A DNA stretch of 64,000 nucleotides from GCA-020352575 sp041635475 (GCA_041635475.1 JBFKVA010000001.1:115725-179724), one strand, 5' to 3'; shown: positions 1 to 8,816, counted from the stretch's first letter. Notes: generated by a model not told the origin, from the letters alone. Numbers and translations are program-made.

Positions 1-496
1 CCCCGGTTGTCACCGGCTCGACGTGCGTTCCGAGCAGCCGCATGCGTTCGACGTTGAGGGCCTGGCGCTCCATGTCCTTGGTCCCCATGAACACGACGCA
101 TTCGAGTCCGAGGTAGGCGGCGGCGGTGGCGGTGGCCACCCCGTGCTGGCCGGCACCGGTCTCGGCGATGACCCGGGGCTTGCCCATGCGCACGGCGAGC
201 AGTCCCTGGCCGATCGCGTTGTTGATCTTGTGGGCCCCGGTGTGGGCAAGGTCCTCGCGCTTGAGGAGGACCCGAACCCCCAATTCCTCCGAGAGTCGAG
301 CGGCCGGGTGCAGCGGCGTCGGACGACCGACGTAGGTGGTGAGGATCTGCCGATACTCGGCGACGAACCCGGGGTCGGCCCATGCCTCCTCGAAGGCCTC
401 CGCCAGGGCTGCCAGGGCGGGCATGAGGGTCTCCGGCGCGTAGATCCCTCCAAAGGTGCCGAAGCGGCCCCGGTCGTCGGGTCGGTCGAGTTTCAT
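1..496 (-). CDS. trpB: Tryptophan synthase beta subunit, 5' part (partial)
   Basis: The beta subunit condenses indole with serine to make tryptophan, using PLP. Only the N-terminal 165 or so residues lie in the window; the rest runs off the left edge. The translation starts MKLDRPDDRGRFGTFGG and contains GRPTPLHPA, the REDLAHTGAHKINNA segment whose lysine (about residue 90) binds PLP, and AETGAGQHG. The ATG (494-496) overlaps the trpF stop in an ATGA, so translation is probably coupled. Last visible gene of the trp operon; trpA would be expected just beyond the edge. Confidence 0.96.
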   Translation of the reverse strand, partial: MKLDRPDDRGRFGTFGGIYAPETLMPALAALAEAFEEAWADPGFVAEYRQILTTYVGRPTPLHPAARLSEELGVRVLLKREDLAHTGAHKINNAIGQGLLAVRMGKPRVIAETGAGQHGVATATAAAYLGLECVVFMGTKDMERQALNVERMRLLGTHVEPVTTG

Positions 497-1080
497 GCGG
501 ATTTGGCTCGTTCCACGAAGCGACGGATGAGGGAGGGGTCCTTGCGCCCCGGCTCGGATTCTACGCCCGAGGACACGTCAACCCCCCACGCCCCGGTGGC
601 GGCCACGGCGGCGCCGACGGTGGCGGGAGTGAGGCCGCCGGCCAGGATGAACCGCCGATCGGCGCGGGGCACGACGGACCAGTCGAAGGGCCGGCCCGAC
701 CCGGGACGGTCGGCGTCGAGGAGCGGTGTGACACCGTCGGGAACCGAGGTCCAGTCCACCCCCTGGTTCGCCGGGATCGGGAGCAGGACCTGCACCCCGG
801 CTCGGAGGGCGGCCGCCACGACACCGGCCTGGTGGTTGCCGTGGGGCTGGAGCGCCCCCACCCCGGTCCGGGCGACGAGGTCGGGGACGTCGACAGCATG
901 CAGGTCGACGGTCACGAGCACTGCGAGGACGTTGGTCCGCTCGACGAGCGCGCGAGCCTCTGCGACCTCGAGACGGCGTACCGAGGGGGCCACCACGAAC
1001 CCCACCGCGTCGGCTCCCGCCTCCTCGGCCGCCGCCACGTCTTCGACGGTGCGCAGCCCGCAGATCTTGACCCAGGTCAC
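493..1080 (-). CDS. trpF: Phosphoribosylanthranilate isomerase
   Basis: Catalyses the Amadori rearrangement of phosphoribosylanthranilate to CdRP in tryptophan synthesis. The 195-residue protein is normal length for a single-domain TIM barrel. It has the KICGL motif with catalytic Cys7, LLDAD with the general-acid Asp122, and the phosphate-binding ILAGGLTP and GVDVSSGVE loops. The GTG start overlaps the trpC stop by 4 bases (GTGA) and the stop overlaps trpB by 4 bases, so it sits in a tightly coupled trpC-trpF-trpB block. Separate trpC and trpF genes contrast with the fused enzyme of enterobacteria. Confidence 0.95.
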   Translation of the reverse strand: MTWVKICGLRTVEDVAAAEEAGADAVGFVVAPSVRRLEVAEARALVERTNVLAVLVTVDLHAVDVPDLVARTGVGALQPHGNHQAGVVAAALRAGVQVLLPIPANQGVDWTSVPDGVTPLLDADRPGSGRPFDWSVVPRADRRFILAGGLTPATVGAAVAATGAWGVDVSSGVESEPGRKDPSLIRRFVERAKSA

Positions 1081-1844
1081 GCGCCGGAGAACTCGGCGAT
1101 GAGCGAGCCCGGGTCTGCTGACCGGACGAGCGCCTCACCGACGAGGACTGCGTCGTAGCCGGCGTCGCCCATCCGCTGGGCGTCCTCCGGGGACCAGATC
1201 CCCGACTCCGCCACCCGGGCATCACACCCGTCAAGGAGCGGTGCGATCGACTCGGCGACCGCCAGGTCGACCTCGAAGGTGGCCAGGTCTCGGTTGTTGA
1301 CCCCGATGATCCTCGCCCCGGCCTCGAGGGCGGCCCTCGCTTCGTCTGCCGAATGCACCTCCACGATGGCGTCGACGTGGGCGTTGTCCGCCACGTCGAG
1401 GAAGCGGCGCAACTCCCGAGGGGTGACGGCGGCGACGATGAGCAGCACCGCCGCCGCTCCCAGGGCGCGGGCCTCCCACACCTGGGCCTCGTCGACGGTG
1501 AAGTCCTTGCGCAGGATGGGCCGGCCGGTGGCGGCGGCCACCGCCTCCAGGTCGGCGTCACTGCCTCCGAAGTGGACCGGTTCGGTGAGCACGGAGATGG
1601 CCACCGCTCCCCCAGCCGTGTACCGACGGGCCTGGAGGGCCGGGTCCAGTCCGAGGTCGATGGCTCCCCGAGACGGCGAACGCCGCTTGACCTCGGCCAC
1701 CACGCCCAGGCCCGGCCTGATGAGCGCATCGAGGAAGGAGCGGGGTCGCACCTGGCGCTCCGCCCGCTCACGGACGGCCCGGGCATCGAGTCGGGCCGCC
1801 CGGGCCCGGGTGTCGGTGAGGATGGTGTCGAGGATGGAGGTCAC
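1077..1844 (-). CDS. trpC: Indole-3-glycerol phosphate synthase
   Basis: Closes the indole ring by decarboxylative cyclisation of CdRP. The 255-residue TIM barrel has VVAEVKRRSPSRG (catalytic Glu51 and Lys53), LRKDF (Lys113), GVNNRDL, AESGI and the phosphate-binding VLVGEALV. The GTG start lies 3 bases after the preceding YgfZ-like stop, behind a GGGGAG ribosome-binding site. The stop overlaps trpF. Confidence 0.96.
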   Translation of the reverse strand: MTSILDTILTDTRARAARLDARAVRERAERQVRPRSFLDALIRPGLGVVAEVKRRSPSRGAIDLGLDPALQARRYTAGGAVAISVLTEPVHFGGSDADLEAVAAATGRPILRKDFTVDEAQVWEARALGAAAVLLIVAAVTPRELRRFLDVADNAHVDAIVEVHSADEARAALEAGARIIGVNNRDLATFEVDLAVAESIAPLLDGCDARVAESGIWSPEDAQRMGDAGYDAVLVGEALVRSADPGSLIAEFSGA

Positions 1845-1847
1845 GTG

Positions 1848-2675
1848 CTACTCCCCGAAATCGTAGACCGTCCCGGCCACCGCCCCACCTCCGGCGTGGA
1901 TCGTGACCACCGATCCGCCGGCGATCTCCCGGCGGACGCTGGCGAGGCCGACCGTCCCCGCCGGGACGTCCGCCGCCGATGTGACCGTCGTCGTCCGACC
2001 TTCGGCCTCGATGGCGTCGCCCGCGGCGAAGCCCTCCGTCGACTCGACCAGCATGAGACGCTCGTTGACGTGGCCCCGGGTGTCGATGCGGGCGACGAGT
2101 TCCTGGCCCAGGTAACAGCCCTTCGTGAAGGAGACGGCTTCCGGCACGAGGCCCGTCTCCTGGGGGATCGTTCGCTCATCGACGTCTCGACCGACGACGG
2201 GCTCACCTTGGCGGATTCGGTGCGCCTCGTACTCGTCGGCCGCCATCGGCGCGCCACCCGGGGGCGGCCCGATGACGATTGTCCGCTCCACGCCCAGCCG
2301 CGAAACGTCGGCGAGGAGCGACCCGTCGTCCCGAGCCCAGCGGCCGGGCGGCGCCCGGCGCTCCCCGACGACGAGCCGGACCGGGTCGGTGGCGACCTCG
2401 AGTTCGGCCGCCACCCTGATCCGGAAGCGATTGAGCGCCGCCGCGACCTCCTCCACGATGGCGTGGTCACACACCATGCCCACCTCGTCCTCACCGACGA
2501 GCAGCCACAGGACCGCCGTGAGCTTGCCCTGGGGCGTCAGTAGGAACGAACGCACGACGGAGCCGGCCGGCACCTCGAGGTCGGCGCTGAGGAGGCCTTG
2601 GAGGAACGTCACGGCATCCTGGCCCCGGCACCACGCCACGCCCCAGCCCGGGTCGGCCACGCGCGGCTCAGACAT
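1848..2675 (-). CDS. ygfZ: YgfZ/GcvT-like folate-binding protein (Fe-S cluster maintenance)
   Basis: Members of this family bind tetrahydrofolate and help assemble or repair certain Fe-S enzymes; the E. coli protein also affects tRNA modification. The 275-residue protein carries the diagnostic motif KGCYLGQE (about residues 184-191) with the essential cysteine, inside a GcvT-like fold. It lies between trpE and trpC. Its start overlaps the trpE stop by 8 bases and it ends 3 bases before trpC, so it must be co-transcribed with the tryptophan genes although it has no known role in that pathway. The family call is firm; the exact cellular client is not known. Confidence 0.88.
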   Translation of the reverse strand: MSEPRVADPGWGVAWCRGQDAVTFLQGLLSADLEVPAGSVVRSFLLTPQGKLTAVLWLLVGEDEVGMVCDHAIVEEVAAALNRFRIRVAAELEVATDPVRLVVGERRAPPGRWARDDGSLLADVSRLGVERTIVIGPPPGGAPMAADEYEAHRIRQGEPVVGRDVDERTIPQETGLVPEAVSFTKGCYLGQELVARIDTRGHVNERLMLVESTEGFAAGDAIEAEGRTTTVTSAADVPAGTVGLASVRREIAGGSVVTIHAGGGAVAGTVYDFGE

Positions 2676-4146
2676 CGGACGCCCTCTGGACGGCAGCGAG
2701 GGCAGCGGCAGCCTTGTTCATGGATTCCTCCCACTCGAGGGTTGGGTCCGAGTCGTACACGAGCCCGGCGCCGGCCTGGACCCAGGCCTTGCCGTTGGCC
2801 ACGACCACCGTTCGCAGGCAGATCGCGGTGTCCACGTTGCCGGAGAAGTCGAGGTACCCGACAGCGCCGGCGTACGGTCCTCGGGACACCGGTTCCAGTT
2901 CGTCGATGATCTCCATCGCCCGCACCTTGGGTGCCCCACTCACCGTGCCGTGCGGGAACGTCGCCCGCACCACGTCGACCGGGCCGATCCCGTCGCGGAC
3001 GGTTCCGCTCACGCCGGACACGATGTGCACGACATGGGAGTAGCGCTCGATCACCATGAGTTCATCCACGGTGACCGAGCCGAATTCGCAGACCCGCCCG
3101 AGATCGTTGCGGGCAAGGTCGACGAGCATGACGTGCTCGGCCCGCTCCTTGGGGTCGGCGAGCAGCTCGGCTTCGAGGGCCGCGTCCTGCTCGGGGGTCG
3201 CTCCCCGCGGACGCGTACCGGCGATTGGTCGCGAGTAGGCGATCCCGTCCCGCACCCTGGTCATGAGCTCGGGTGACGACCCGACCACCGACACCGCCTC
3301 GTCTCGTACGAAGAACAGGTACGGCGACGGGTTGATGTGGCGCAGGGCCCGGTACACGGCCAGGTCGGATCCTGCGAAGTCCATACCGAGCCGCTGCGAC
3401 AGCACCACCTGGAATGCGTCGCCGGCCCGCACGTAGCGCTTGGCCCGCTCGACGCCGTCCTCGAACGCTTCCTTCGACAGCGACGATGAGACCCCCACCA
3501 TCGACGGCTGGGCTCGGCGGTCCAACGACCCGCGGAGCCGGTAGCGGTGCGTTTCGCCGAGGCGTTCGACCGTCCGTTTGAGGCGGGCCACCGCCGCCCG
3601 GTACTGGGCGCCCGGGTCGGGACCGACCACGACGTTGCGCACCAGGACGATCTCCTGGCGGACGGCGTCGAGGGCCGCCAGCGAACCGACCATCTGCCAC
3701 ACCATGTCGGGAAGGCCCCTGTCATCCGGGGGTCGGTCCGGGAGGTGTTCGATGAACCGCACGCAGTCGTACCCGAGGTAGCCGACGAGTCCCGAGTGCA
3801 GTGGGGGGAGGTCCGGCAGGTTCGGTGACCGGAACGACGAGATGAGACGCTCGAGCACGGCCAGGGGGTCCCCGTCCCCCAGTGGCGGCGCGATGGATCC
3901 GTCTGCGCGGGTGACCCCACCGACGCTGCGCAGGGTGAACAGGTGATCCCAGCCGACGAAGCTCCACCTCGCCCACTGCTCACCGCCCACCAGCGACTCG
4001 AGGAGGAACCCGGGCTGGTCGCCCACGAGCTTTTCGAAGACACTCACCGGTGTCTCGCGATCCGCCATGACCCGCGCGACGACAGGGACCACGTCGTGGT
4101 CCTCGGCGAGGGCTACGAACTCGTCGAGCGAGAGGTTCGGCTGCAT
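2668..4146 (-). CDS. trpE: Anthranilate synthase component I
   Basis: Converts chorismate plus ammonia to anthranilate, the first committed step to tryptophan. The 492-residue protein has the full chorismate-binding domain, including SPELMTRV, PIAGTRPRG, DLARNDLGRV, HIVSG and GAPKVRAMEIIDELE. An N-terminal FLLESL segment (about residues 47-52) matches the LLES element tied to tryptophan feedback inhibition in other TrpE proteins. The glutaminase partner TrpG and TrpD are not adjacent and must be encoded elsewhere. A TACCCT hexamer lies 9 bases before the ATG, and a hairpin separates the gene from ccdA upstream. Confidence 0.95.
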   Translation of the reverse strand: MQPNLSLDEFVALAEDHDVVPVVARVMADRETPVSVFEKLVGDQPGFLLESLVGGEQWARWSFVGWDHLFTLRSVGGVTRADGSIAPPLGDGDPLAVLERLISSFRSPNLPDLPPLHSGLVGYLGYDCVRFIEHLPDRPPDDRGLPDMVWQMVGSLAALDAVRQEIVLVRNVVVGPDPGAQYRAAVARLKRTVERLGETHRYRLRGSLDRRAQPSMVGVSSSLSKEAFEDGVERAKRYVRAGDAFQVVLSQRLGMDFAGSDLAVYRALRHINPSPYLFFVRDEAVSVVGSSPELMTRVRDGIAYSRPIAGTRPRGATPEQDAALEAELLADPKERAEHVMLVDLARNDLGRVCEFGSVTVDELMVIERYSHVVHIVSGVSGTVRDGIGPVDVVRATFPHGTVSGAPKVRAMEIIDELEPVSRGPYAGAVGYLDFSGNVDTAICLRTVVVANGKAWVQAGAGLVYDSDPTLEWEESMNKAAAALAAVQRASDV

Positions 4147-4155
4147 CGTTCCATG

Positions 4156-4161
4156 AGGGTA
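4156..4161 (-). promoter_or_regulatory. Candidate -10 element for trpE
   Basis: On the minus strand TACCCT (a TANNNT hexamer) ends 9 bases before the trpE ATG. This implies a very short or absent 5' leader and leaves no room for a classical trp leader-peptide attenuator. Confidence 0.45.
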
Positions 4162-4167
4162 CCGAGG

Positions 4168-4185
4168 GCCGCCGTCGCGGGCGGC
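4168..4185 (-). terminator. GC-rich hairpin between ccdA and trpE
   Basis: Perfect 6-base arms GCCGCC and GGCGGC flank a 6-base loop, 3 bases after the ccdA stop. There is no T-tract, so this would be a hairpin-only terminator of the kind proposed for actinobacteria. Confidence 0.4.
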
Positions 4186-4188
4186 GGC

Positions 4189-4962
4189 TCAGACGACCGT
4201 GATCTCTTCGAGGCCGATCCGGATGAGGAGGTCGGAGAACCACCCGGAGATGAGACCGAGCTGCCCGGTGACCATGACGATGCCGAACGCGATGAGCAAC
4301 GCGCCGGAGACGACGTTGATGGGTCGCAGCCACCGCTTGAGCCGGCGGAACAGACGGGCCATCCCCAGGCCGCTCAGCACGAACGGGATCCCGAGACCGA
4401 GCGAGAAGGCACCCAGGAGGACGACGCCGTTGCCGATCGAGCCGCTGGAGCCGGCCACCGCCAGGATCGCCGCCAGGATCGGCCCGACGCACGGGGTCCA
4501 CCCGAATCCGAACGCGAAGCCCATGACCGCCGGGGTTGCCATGCCGAAGCGATCGGGGCGCATGTGGAGGCGACGCTCCCGCATGAGGTTCTGGAGCCAC
4601 GGCAGGTTCCACACGGCGGTCACCAGGATGACGGCCCCGAAGACGATCACGAGCCAGCCGGCCCAGATCGACGCCCGCTGGAGCAGGGTTCCCAACGACC
4701 TCCCGACGCCGGCCGCCACCACCCCGAGGAGGATGAACACCACCGAGAACCCGGCCACGAAGAGCAGCGTGACCCGCAGCATCTTGCGGCGATCCGAAGC
4801 GCCCGACTCGAGGTCCGCCACCGAGTACCCCGACATGAGGCTGAGGTAGCCGGGGAGAAGCGGGAGCACGCACGGCGAGACGAACGCGAACACACCGCCG
4901 AACAGGGCCACCGCCACACCTGCCAACAGACTTCCGTCGGTGATGAGTTGGGAGAGGTCCAT
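4189..4962 (-). CDS. ccdA: Cytochrome c biogenesis / thiol-disulfide transporter CcdA
   Basis: Inner-membrane protein that passes electrons from cytoplasmic thioredoxin to extracytoplasmic thiol oxidoreductases for haem-c ligation. The 257-residue protein has about six hydrophobic segments. The two redox cysteines sit in conserved Pro-flanked contexts: SPCVLPLLPGYLS in the first segment and GWTPCVGPILAAI in the fourth. The ATG at 4962 is preceded by AAGGGG. Longer readings back to 5325 are discarded because they run through the divergent MFS gene and lack membrane character. No ResB or ResC partner is visible nearby. Confidence 0.92.
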   Translation of the reverse strand: MDLSQLITDGSLLAGVAVALFGGVFAFVSPCVLPLLPGYLSLMSGYSVADLESGASDRRKMLRVTLLFVAGFSVVFILLGVVAAGVGRSLGTLLQRASIWAGWLVIVFGAVILVTAVWNLPWLQNLMRERRLHMRPDRFGMATPAVMGFAFGFGWTPCVGPILAAILAVAGSSGSIGNGVVLLGAFSLGLGIPFVLSGLGMARLFRRLKRWLRPINVVSGALLIAFGIVMVTGQLGLISGWFSDLLIRIGLEEITVV

Positions 4963-5032
4963 TGGTCCCCTTGAACCGGCCGGCACTGGTGTTTCTTCCC
5001 GGAACGGTAATAGCCTGCTCGACGAACCCCTC

Positions 5033-6253
5033 ATGCGCCGTCTCCTCTCCCCCATCCTCGATCTCGACCGCCCGGCCCGCCGGGCCCTCATCGCGTTCTG
5101 GGTGGTCGGCGTCGCCCAGGGCTTCGCCCAGTCGCATGCAACGAACACGCTCCCGTTCATCCGGCTGTCCCTCGGCCTGACCGAGGGCGAAATGGCCGGG
5201 GTCATGGCCCTCACCCGGGTCGGCGCGTTGGCGGCGGTGGTCATCTCGTTCCTCTCCGACCGCCGGGGGCGGCGGGGCATCTTCCTGTCGATGACCGGCC
5301 TCATGGTGGTGGCCTCGGGCGCCACCGGCTGGGTCGCCGACGCCGGTCATTTCACGATCGCCCAGGGGGTGATGCGGGGGGCAGCCACGACGGCGGGGGT
5401 GCTGGCCGTCGTCCTCCTCACCGAACTGCTTCCCGCCGGCAGCCGGGCGCTGGGGATGGGCATCTATGCGGCGGCGGCGTCGTTGGGAGCGGGCTCGAGC
5501 GTGCTCATGCTCCCGCTGGCCGAGGCCGAACCCGAGGGTTGGCGCATCCTCCTGCGGGCGTCACTCGTCGGCCTGATCGCCCTCCCCCTGGCGTTTCGGT
5601 GGATCCCCGAACCGGAGCGCGAAGCGGGCCGCCGCCGGTTCGCCATCTGGCGGCCCCTCGTCACCCCCTACGCTGCGTACTTCTGGCCGCTGGCCGCCGC
5701 CTCCCTGCTGTTCGCGGCCTTCATGTCCACGCAGGTCACGTTCGCCTCCGAACGTCTCATCAACGACCTCGGGCATCCGGCCTCCGTCATCGTCCCCATC
5801 ATGCTCGTCGGCGGAACCCTGGGGGGCGCCGGGTACTTCATCGGCGGTCACCTCGCCGACACCCTTGGTCGGCGCTCCGTCACGATGGGCGGCTTCGCCG
5901 TGGCCGCGGTGGGGGGCGTCGGCCTCTACTGGACCGAGGCAGTCCCTCTCCTGGCCACCTCCGTCTTCCTGGCGGCGCTGGGCACCTTTGCCGCGGCCCC
6001 CGCCACCGCCGCCCACCGCAACGAGCTGTTCCCGTCTCCCATCCGGGCCTCGGCCGTGTCCTGGTTGGCCGGCTTCACGGTGCTCGGCACGATCGGTGGC
6101 CTGTGGGTCGGCAACCGCATCATCGACACCGCCGGCCTCCCCACGACAATCCTGCTCCTGGGTGCGGGAGTGCTCATGGCGATCGCATTCACCGCCGCCC
6201 TTCCCGAGACCCGGATTCAGTCCGTCGAGACGGACGCTCCCGCCCTGGCGTAG
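5033..6253 (+). CDS. Major facilitator superfamily transporter
   Basis: A 406-residue protein with about 12 hydrophobic segments. The two half-transporter signature loops are visible: FLSDRRGRRG after TM2 and HLADTLGRRS after TM8. The substrate cannot be read from sequence. The ATG at 5033 begins MRRLLSPILDLDRPARRAL just before TM1; upstream in-frame codons overlap the divergent ccdA start region. The last 37 bases overlap the convergent MATE gene. A TAATAG stretch about 20 bases upstream may be part of its promoter. Confidence 0.88.
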   Translation: MRRLLSPILDLDRPARRALIAFWVVGVAQGFAQSHATNTLPFIRLSLGLTEGEMAGVMALTRVGALAAVVISFLSDRRGRRGIFLSMTGLMVVASGATGWVADAGHFTIAQGVMRGAATTAGVLAVVLLTELLPAGSRALGMGIYAAAASLGAGSSVLMLPLAEAEPEGWRILLRASLVGLIALPLAFRWIPEPEREAGRRRFAIWRPLVTPYAAYFWPLAAASLLFAAFMSTQVTFASERLINDLGHPASVIVPIMLVGGTLGGAGYFIGGHLADTLGRRSVTMGGFAVAAVGGVGLYWTEAVPLLATSVFLAALGTFAAAPATAAHRNELFPSPIRASAVSWLAGFTVLGTIGGLWVGNRIIDTAGLPTTILLLGAGVLMAIAFTAALPETRIQSVETDAPALA

Positions 6254-7521
6254 GCAAGCGCCTGGGGAACACCCCGCAGGACGATGAGCACCAGCATGGC
6301 GGCCCACACCTGGTGGATCCCCGCCCCGAACGGGAACGACGGCAGCGCGGCGAGGTAGAGCGTGGCCACGATGGCCGCTGCCAGGGTCGTCACGGCCAGG
6401 AACCGGAACCGGCTCGCTCCGAGGTAGAGGCCGTCCCACACGAACACGAGGGCCCCCGGGACGAGGAGGATCGCCACCCACTCGAGGAAGACCTGCGTCG
6501 CCGCGTTCGTGTCCCCCTCCGCCGCGAACACACCGGCCACCGCCCCTCGGGACAACCACAGGAGGGCCCCCAGGAGCACTCCCGTCACCGCCCCCCACAC
6601 CAACAGCCTGCGACCGACGCGATCGGCACCGAGCCGGTCGCCGGCACCGAGCCGGACCGAGACCATCGCCTGGCCAGCGATCGCCAGCCCATCGATCGCC
6701 AACCCCAGTGTGAGGAACACCTGGGCTGCCACCTGGTGGGCGGCGATCACGGCGGCGCCCATCGCCGCCGCCACCCTCGCCGCGAACGTCAGCGTGAAGA
6801 CGAGGGCGGCCGTCCGCACGACGAGATCCGCACCCACCGCCAGCAGGGCTCGAAGCTCGCCTGCGTCGATCGGTCCGACGAGTCCGATCCCCTCCTTGCG
6901 GATGGCCCCGATGAACAGCGTTGCTCCGACCGCCTGGGCCGCCAATGACGCCCACGCCGCCCCTCCGATCCCGAGGTCGAGGCCGAAGATGAGGAGGGGG
7001 TCGAGGACCAGGTTGACCGCGTTGAACCCCAGCGTGATGACGAGCGGCGTCCTCGTGTCCTGGAGCCCGCGGAACAGGCCGTGGCCGACCATGATCGTCA
7101 TGACGGCCGGCCCGCCCCCGGCCCGGATCCGCAGGTAGCGAAGGGCGTCGGGCACGACTTCGTCCGGCGTCGCCATGAGCCGAAGCAGCGTGGGCGCCAG
7201 CACGATGATGAAGGTCGCCGTGGTCAGTCCGATGAGCCACCCGAGGAGGAGTGCGTGGCGTGTTCCCCGCTCGATGGCCGCGTGGTCGCCCCGGCCGCGG
7301 GCCCGGCCGATGAGCGGGGTGACGCCGTATTGCAGGAAGTTGAACGCCACGAACGCCAGCCCGAAGATCGCGGCGTCGATCCCCAGCGCTGCCAAGGGCA
7401 CGGTGCCGAGCCGCGAGACGAAGCCCGTGTCGACGAGGCTGACAAGGGGGTCGGCCGCCAGCGCACCAAGGGCCGGGAGCGCAAGCCGCAGGATCTCCCG
7501 TCGTTCGTCTGTCGGGTTCAC
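6217..7521 (-). CDS. MATE family (DinF-like) efflux transporter
   Basis: A 434-residue membrane protein with twelve predicted segments and the two-repeat MATE arrangement: LPALGALAADPLVSLVDTGFVSRLG near the N-terminus and the related AAHQVAAQVFLTLGLAIDG in the second half. The family exports drugs or toxic metabolites using Na+ or H+ gradients. The chosen GTG at 7521 overlaps the nth stop (GTGA), so the two are probably co-transcribed. The 3' end overlaps the convergent MFS gene by 37 bases. Confidence 0.88.
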   Translation of the reverse strand: MNPTDERREILRLALPALGALAADPLVSLVDTGFVSRLGTVPLAALGIDAAIFGLAFVAFNFLQYGVTPLIGRARGRGDHAAIERGTRHALLLGWLIGLTTATFIIVLAPTLLRLMATPDEVVPDALRYLRIRAGGGPAVMTIMVGHGLFRGLQDTRTPLVITLGFNAVNLVLDPLLIFGLDLGIGGAAWASLAAQAVGATLFIGAIRKEGIGLVGPIDAGELRALLAVGADLVVRTAALVFTLTFAARVAAAMGAAVIAAHQVAAQVFLTLGLAIDGLAIAGQAMVSVRLGAGDRLGADRVGRRLLVWGAVTGVLLGALLWLSRGAVAGVFAAEGDTNAATQVFLEWVAILLVPGALVFVWDGLYLGASRFRFLAVTTLAAAIVATLYLAALPSFPFGAGIHQVWAAMLVLIVLRGVPQALAYARAGASVSTD

Positions 7522-8189
7522 GGCTTCCCCGGCCACGCACAGGAACGCCGCAGAGGGCACTCCCGGCAGCGAGGCGCGCGGGCGTCACACACGTCGCGTC
7601 CGAACTGGATGATCCGCATGGAGAGCTTGTTCCATGCGGGCCTCGGGACCAGGGCCCTGAGGTCCTTCTCGATCTTCACGGGGTCCGACTCCGAGGTGAG
7701 CCCGAGGCGGTTCGACACACGGTTCACGTGGGTGTCGACGGCAATCGCCGGGCGCCCGAACGCCTCGGCCAGGACCACCGAGGCGGTCTTCCTGCCGACG
7801 CCTGGGAGCGACACGAGGTCGTCCATGTCGGCCGGGACCACGCCGTCGTGGTGTTCCACGATGGCCGCCGCCAACCCGATGATCGACTTCGTCTTCTGCC
7901 GGTAGTACCCGGTGGAGTAGATGAGCCGCTCCACCTCCTCGGGGTTCGCCCCCGCCAGGTCCTCTGGGTCAGGGAACTGCGCGAACAGCCCGGGAGCGGC
8001 CCGATTGACGTTCTCATCGGTGGTCTGGGCCGACAGCACCGTCGACACGAGCAGTTCCCAGGGGTTCCGGTGGTCGAGGGCGGTGGAGATCTCCGGGTAG
8101 AGATCGGCCAGCTTGGCGGCGAGGCGACGGGCCCGGGCCTTTTCGGACCGAGTCGGGACGGACCCGTCGGCACGGGTGGGCGGCGGCAT
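7518..8189 (-). CDS. nth: Endonuclease III (DNA glycosylase / AP lyase)
   Basis: Base-excision repair enzyme for oxidised pyrimidines. The helix-hairpin-helix LPGVGRKTA carries catalytic Lys134 and VDTHVNR carries catalytic Asp152. The four [4Fe-4S] cysteines end the protein in C-X6-C-X2-C-X5-C spacing. I chose the ATG at 8189 (223 residues) because TACGAT, a -10-like hexamer, sits exactly 6 bases upstream. An in-frame ATG at 8222 would add 11 residues and put that hexamer inside the gene. Confidence 0.95.
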   Translation of the reverse strand: MPPPTRADGSVPTRSEKARARRLAAKLADLYPEISTALDHRNPWELLVSTVLSAQTTDENVNRAAPGLFAQFPDPEDLAGANPEEVERLIYSTGYYRQKTKSIIGLAAAIVEHHDGVVPADMDDLVSLPGVGRKTASVVLAEAFGRPAIAVDTHVNRVSNRLGLTSESDPVKIEKDLRALVPRPAWNKLSMRIIQFGRDVCDARAPRCRECPLRRSCAWPGKP

Positions 8190-8195
8190 CCGGGG

Positions 8196-8238
8196 ATCGT
8201 AGCCCTCCGGTGGTGTCGGCACCGATGCTGGCTACGCT
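8196..8238. promoter_or_regulatory. Divergent TANNNT promoters of nth and xpt
   Basis: On the minus strand TACGAT (8196-8201) lies 6 bases before the nth ATG. On the plus strand TACGCT (8233-8238) lies 8 bases before the xpt ATG. The short spacing suggests leaderless or nearly leaderless transcripts in both directions. Confidence 0.5.
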
Positions 8239-8246
8239 CCCGGACG

Positions 8247-8816
8247 ATGTCGGTCCTCCTCACCGCGCTCCGCACCGACGGCACCGTCACCGGCGGCTTC
8301 GTCAAGGTCGATCGGTTCCTCAACCATCGGGTTCGACCCGACGTCCTCGCCGAGGTCGGCGATCGCATCGCCGGTCTCCTCACTGCGTGGAACGTCGACG
8401 TCCTTCTCACGGCGGAGGCGTCGGGCATCCCACCGGCGACGGCCGCCTCGCTCGTGGCCGGTCTCCCGATGGTGTACGCCAAGAAGTACCCCCGTGCCGG
8501 TCAACGCGACAGCCATGGCCGGGACGTGTCGTCGCCGACGAAAGGAGTCGAGTACCGGGTGGAGATAGCCCGCCACGTGCTCGATCCGGGTGCCCGGGTT
8601 GCCATCGTCGACGACTTCCTGTCGGGCGGCCGCACGGCCGCCGCCCTCGTCGAGTTGGCTCGAGAAGCAGGCTGTGAGGTCGTTGGCGCGGTGTTCGTGA
8701 TCGAGAAGGCCTGGATGTCGGGACGCGCCCTGGTGGAAGCACTCGGCTGTCCGGTCCACGCCCTGGCCACCGTCACGTCGATCGAGAACGGAGTGCTCGA
8801 GATTGCCGAAACCTGA
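8247..8816 (+). CDS. xpt: Xanthine phosphoribosyltransferase
   Basis: Salvages xanthine to XMP with PRPP. The 189-residue protein follows the Bacillus Xpt pattern closely: VKVDRFLNHRVRP, LLTAEASGIPPA, the PRPP-binding VAIVDDFLSGGRT, and FVIEKAWMSGR. The ATG at 8247 is set by a TACGCT hexamer 8 bases upstream. It overlaps the following thioesterase gene by 14 bases. No purine riboswitch is visible in the short upstream region. Confidence 0.9.
   Translation: MSVLLTALRTDGTVTGGFVKVDRFLNHRVRPDVLAEVGDRIAGLLTAWNVDVLLTAEASGIPPATAASLVAGLPMVYAKKYPRAGQRDSHGRDVSSPTKGVEYRVEIARHVLDPGARVAIVDDFLSGGRTAAALVELAREAGCEVVGAVFVIEKAWMSGRALVEALGCPVHALATVTSIENGVLEIAET

Noticed and set aside
4147..4188. trp attenuator leader peptide
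   Set aside because: Only 42 bases separate ccdA and trpE; no short ORF with tandem Trp codons or alternative hairpins fits.
5561..7588. A 675-residue open frame antisense to the MFS gene and in another frame of the MATE gene
   Set aside because: Arg/Gly/Pro-rich shadow frame typical of very high GC DNA. Both real genes have clear family motifs.
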